Below are positions 6,579 to 6,588 of a DNA stretch of 6,588 bases, piece by piece (position 1 is the first letter of the stretch; every line of letters starts with the position of its first letter). The notes beneath the pieces are model-generated. The model had not been told where the DNA came from and made no database searches. It saw nothing but the letters and a program-made list of their open reading frames with translations. The stretch covers positions 1 through 6,588 of the forward strand of contig DATKPK010000148.1 of the NCBI GenBank assembly GCA_035524095.1. Reading direction: 5' to 3'. The translations under genes were made by a program, and so were the position numbers. The stretch is from DATJUF01 sp035524095 (GTDB taxonomy: Bacteria > Desulfobacterota > Binatia > Binatales > Binataceae).

Positions 6579-6588
6579 CGATTCTATG

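Noticed and set aside
1..6588. CRISPR array, tRNA or rRNA gene
   Set aside because: No regularly spaced repeats and no tRNA- or rRNA-like sequence were seen on either strand.

Overview
The window looks like accessory DNA from a Gram-negative proteobacterium. The evidence is an outer-membrane TonB-dependent receptor with a signal peptide, clear Shine-Dalgarno sites, moderately high GC, and a receptor/SnoaL/molybdopterin-oxidoreductase combination of the kind seen in sphingomonads and in steroid- or terpenoid-degrading gammaproteobacteria. The genus cannot be fixed from the sequence alone.

Layout: (1) Positions 1 to about 800 are one end of an IS5-family insertion sequence. Its transposase is read on the minus strand and is cut off by the window edge. 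(2) About 800-1163 is a stretch with no confident gene. It contains a short open frame at 902-1072 that may be a leftover gene end, then the leader of the receptor gene. (3) 1164-3560 (+) encodes a complete 798-residue TonB-dependent outer-membrane receptor. (4) 3561-3702 is a convergent intergenic region with a strong 12-bp-stem hairpin, probably a shared terminator. (5) 3703-4230 (-) encodes a SnoaL-like (NTF2-fold) protein that keeps a Tyr/Asp/His/Arg set matching catalytic residues of BaiE-type dehydratases. (6) 4276-6489 (-) encodes a complete 737-residue cytoplasmic molybdopterin oxidoreductase of the DMSO-reductase superfamily, with a [4Fe-4S] motif at its N terminus. (7) 6490-6588 is its upstream region, with a 15-bp palindrome and a pair of direct repeats that could be operators.

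How the genes may fit together (inference): the oxidoreductase and SnoaL genes lie on the same strand 45 bp apart and are probably one operon. The convergent receptor gene could supply substrate uptake. Together they would form a small uptake and catabolic module: import across the outer membrane, a Mo- or W-dependent redox or hydration step, and a dehydration, isomerization or elimination step by the SnoaL protein. The substrate is not visible in the sequence. The IS element flanks the module and marks the region as mobile or rearranged.
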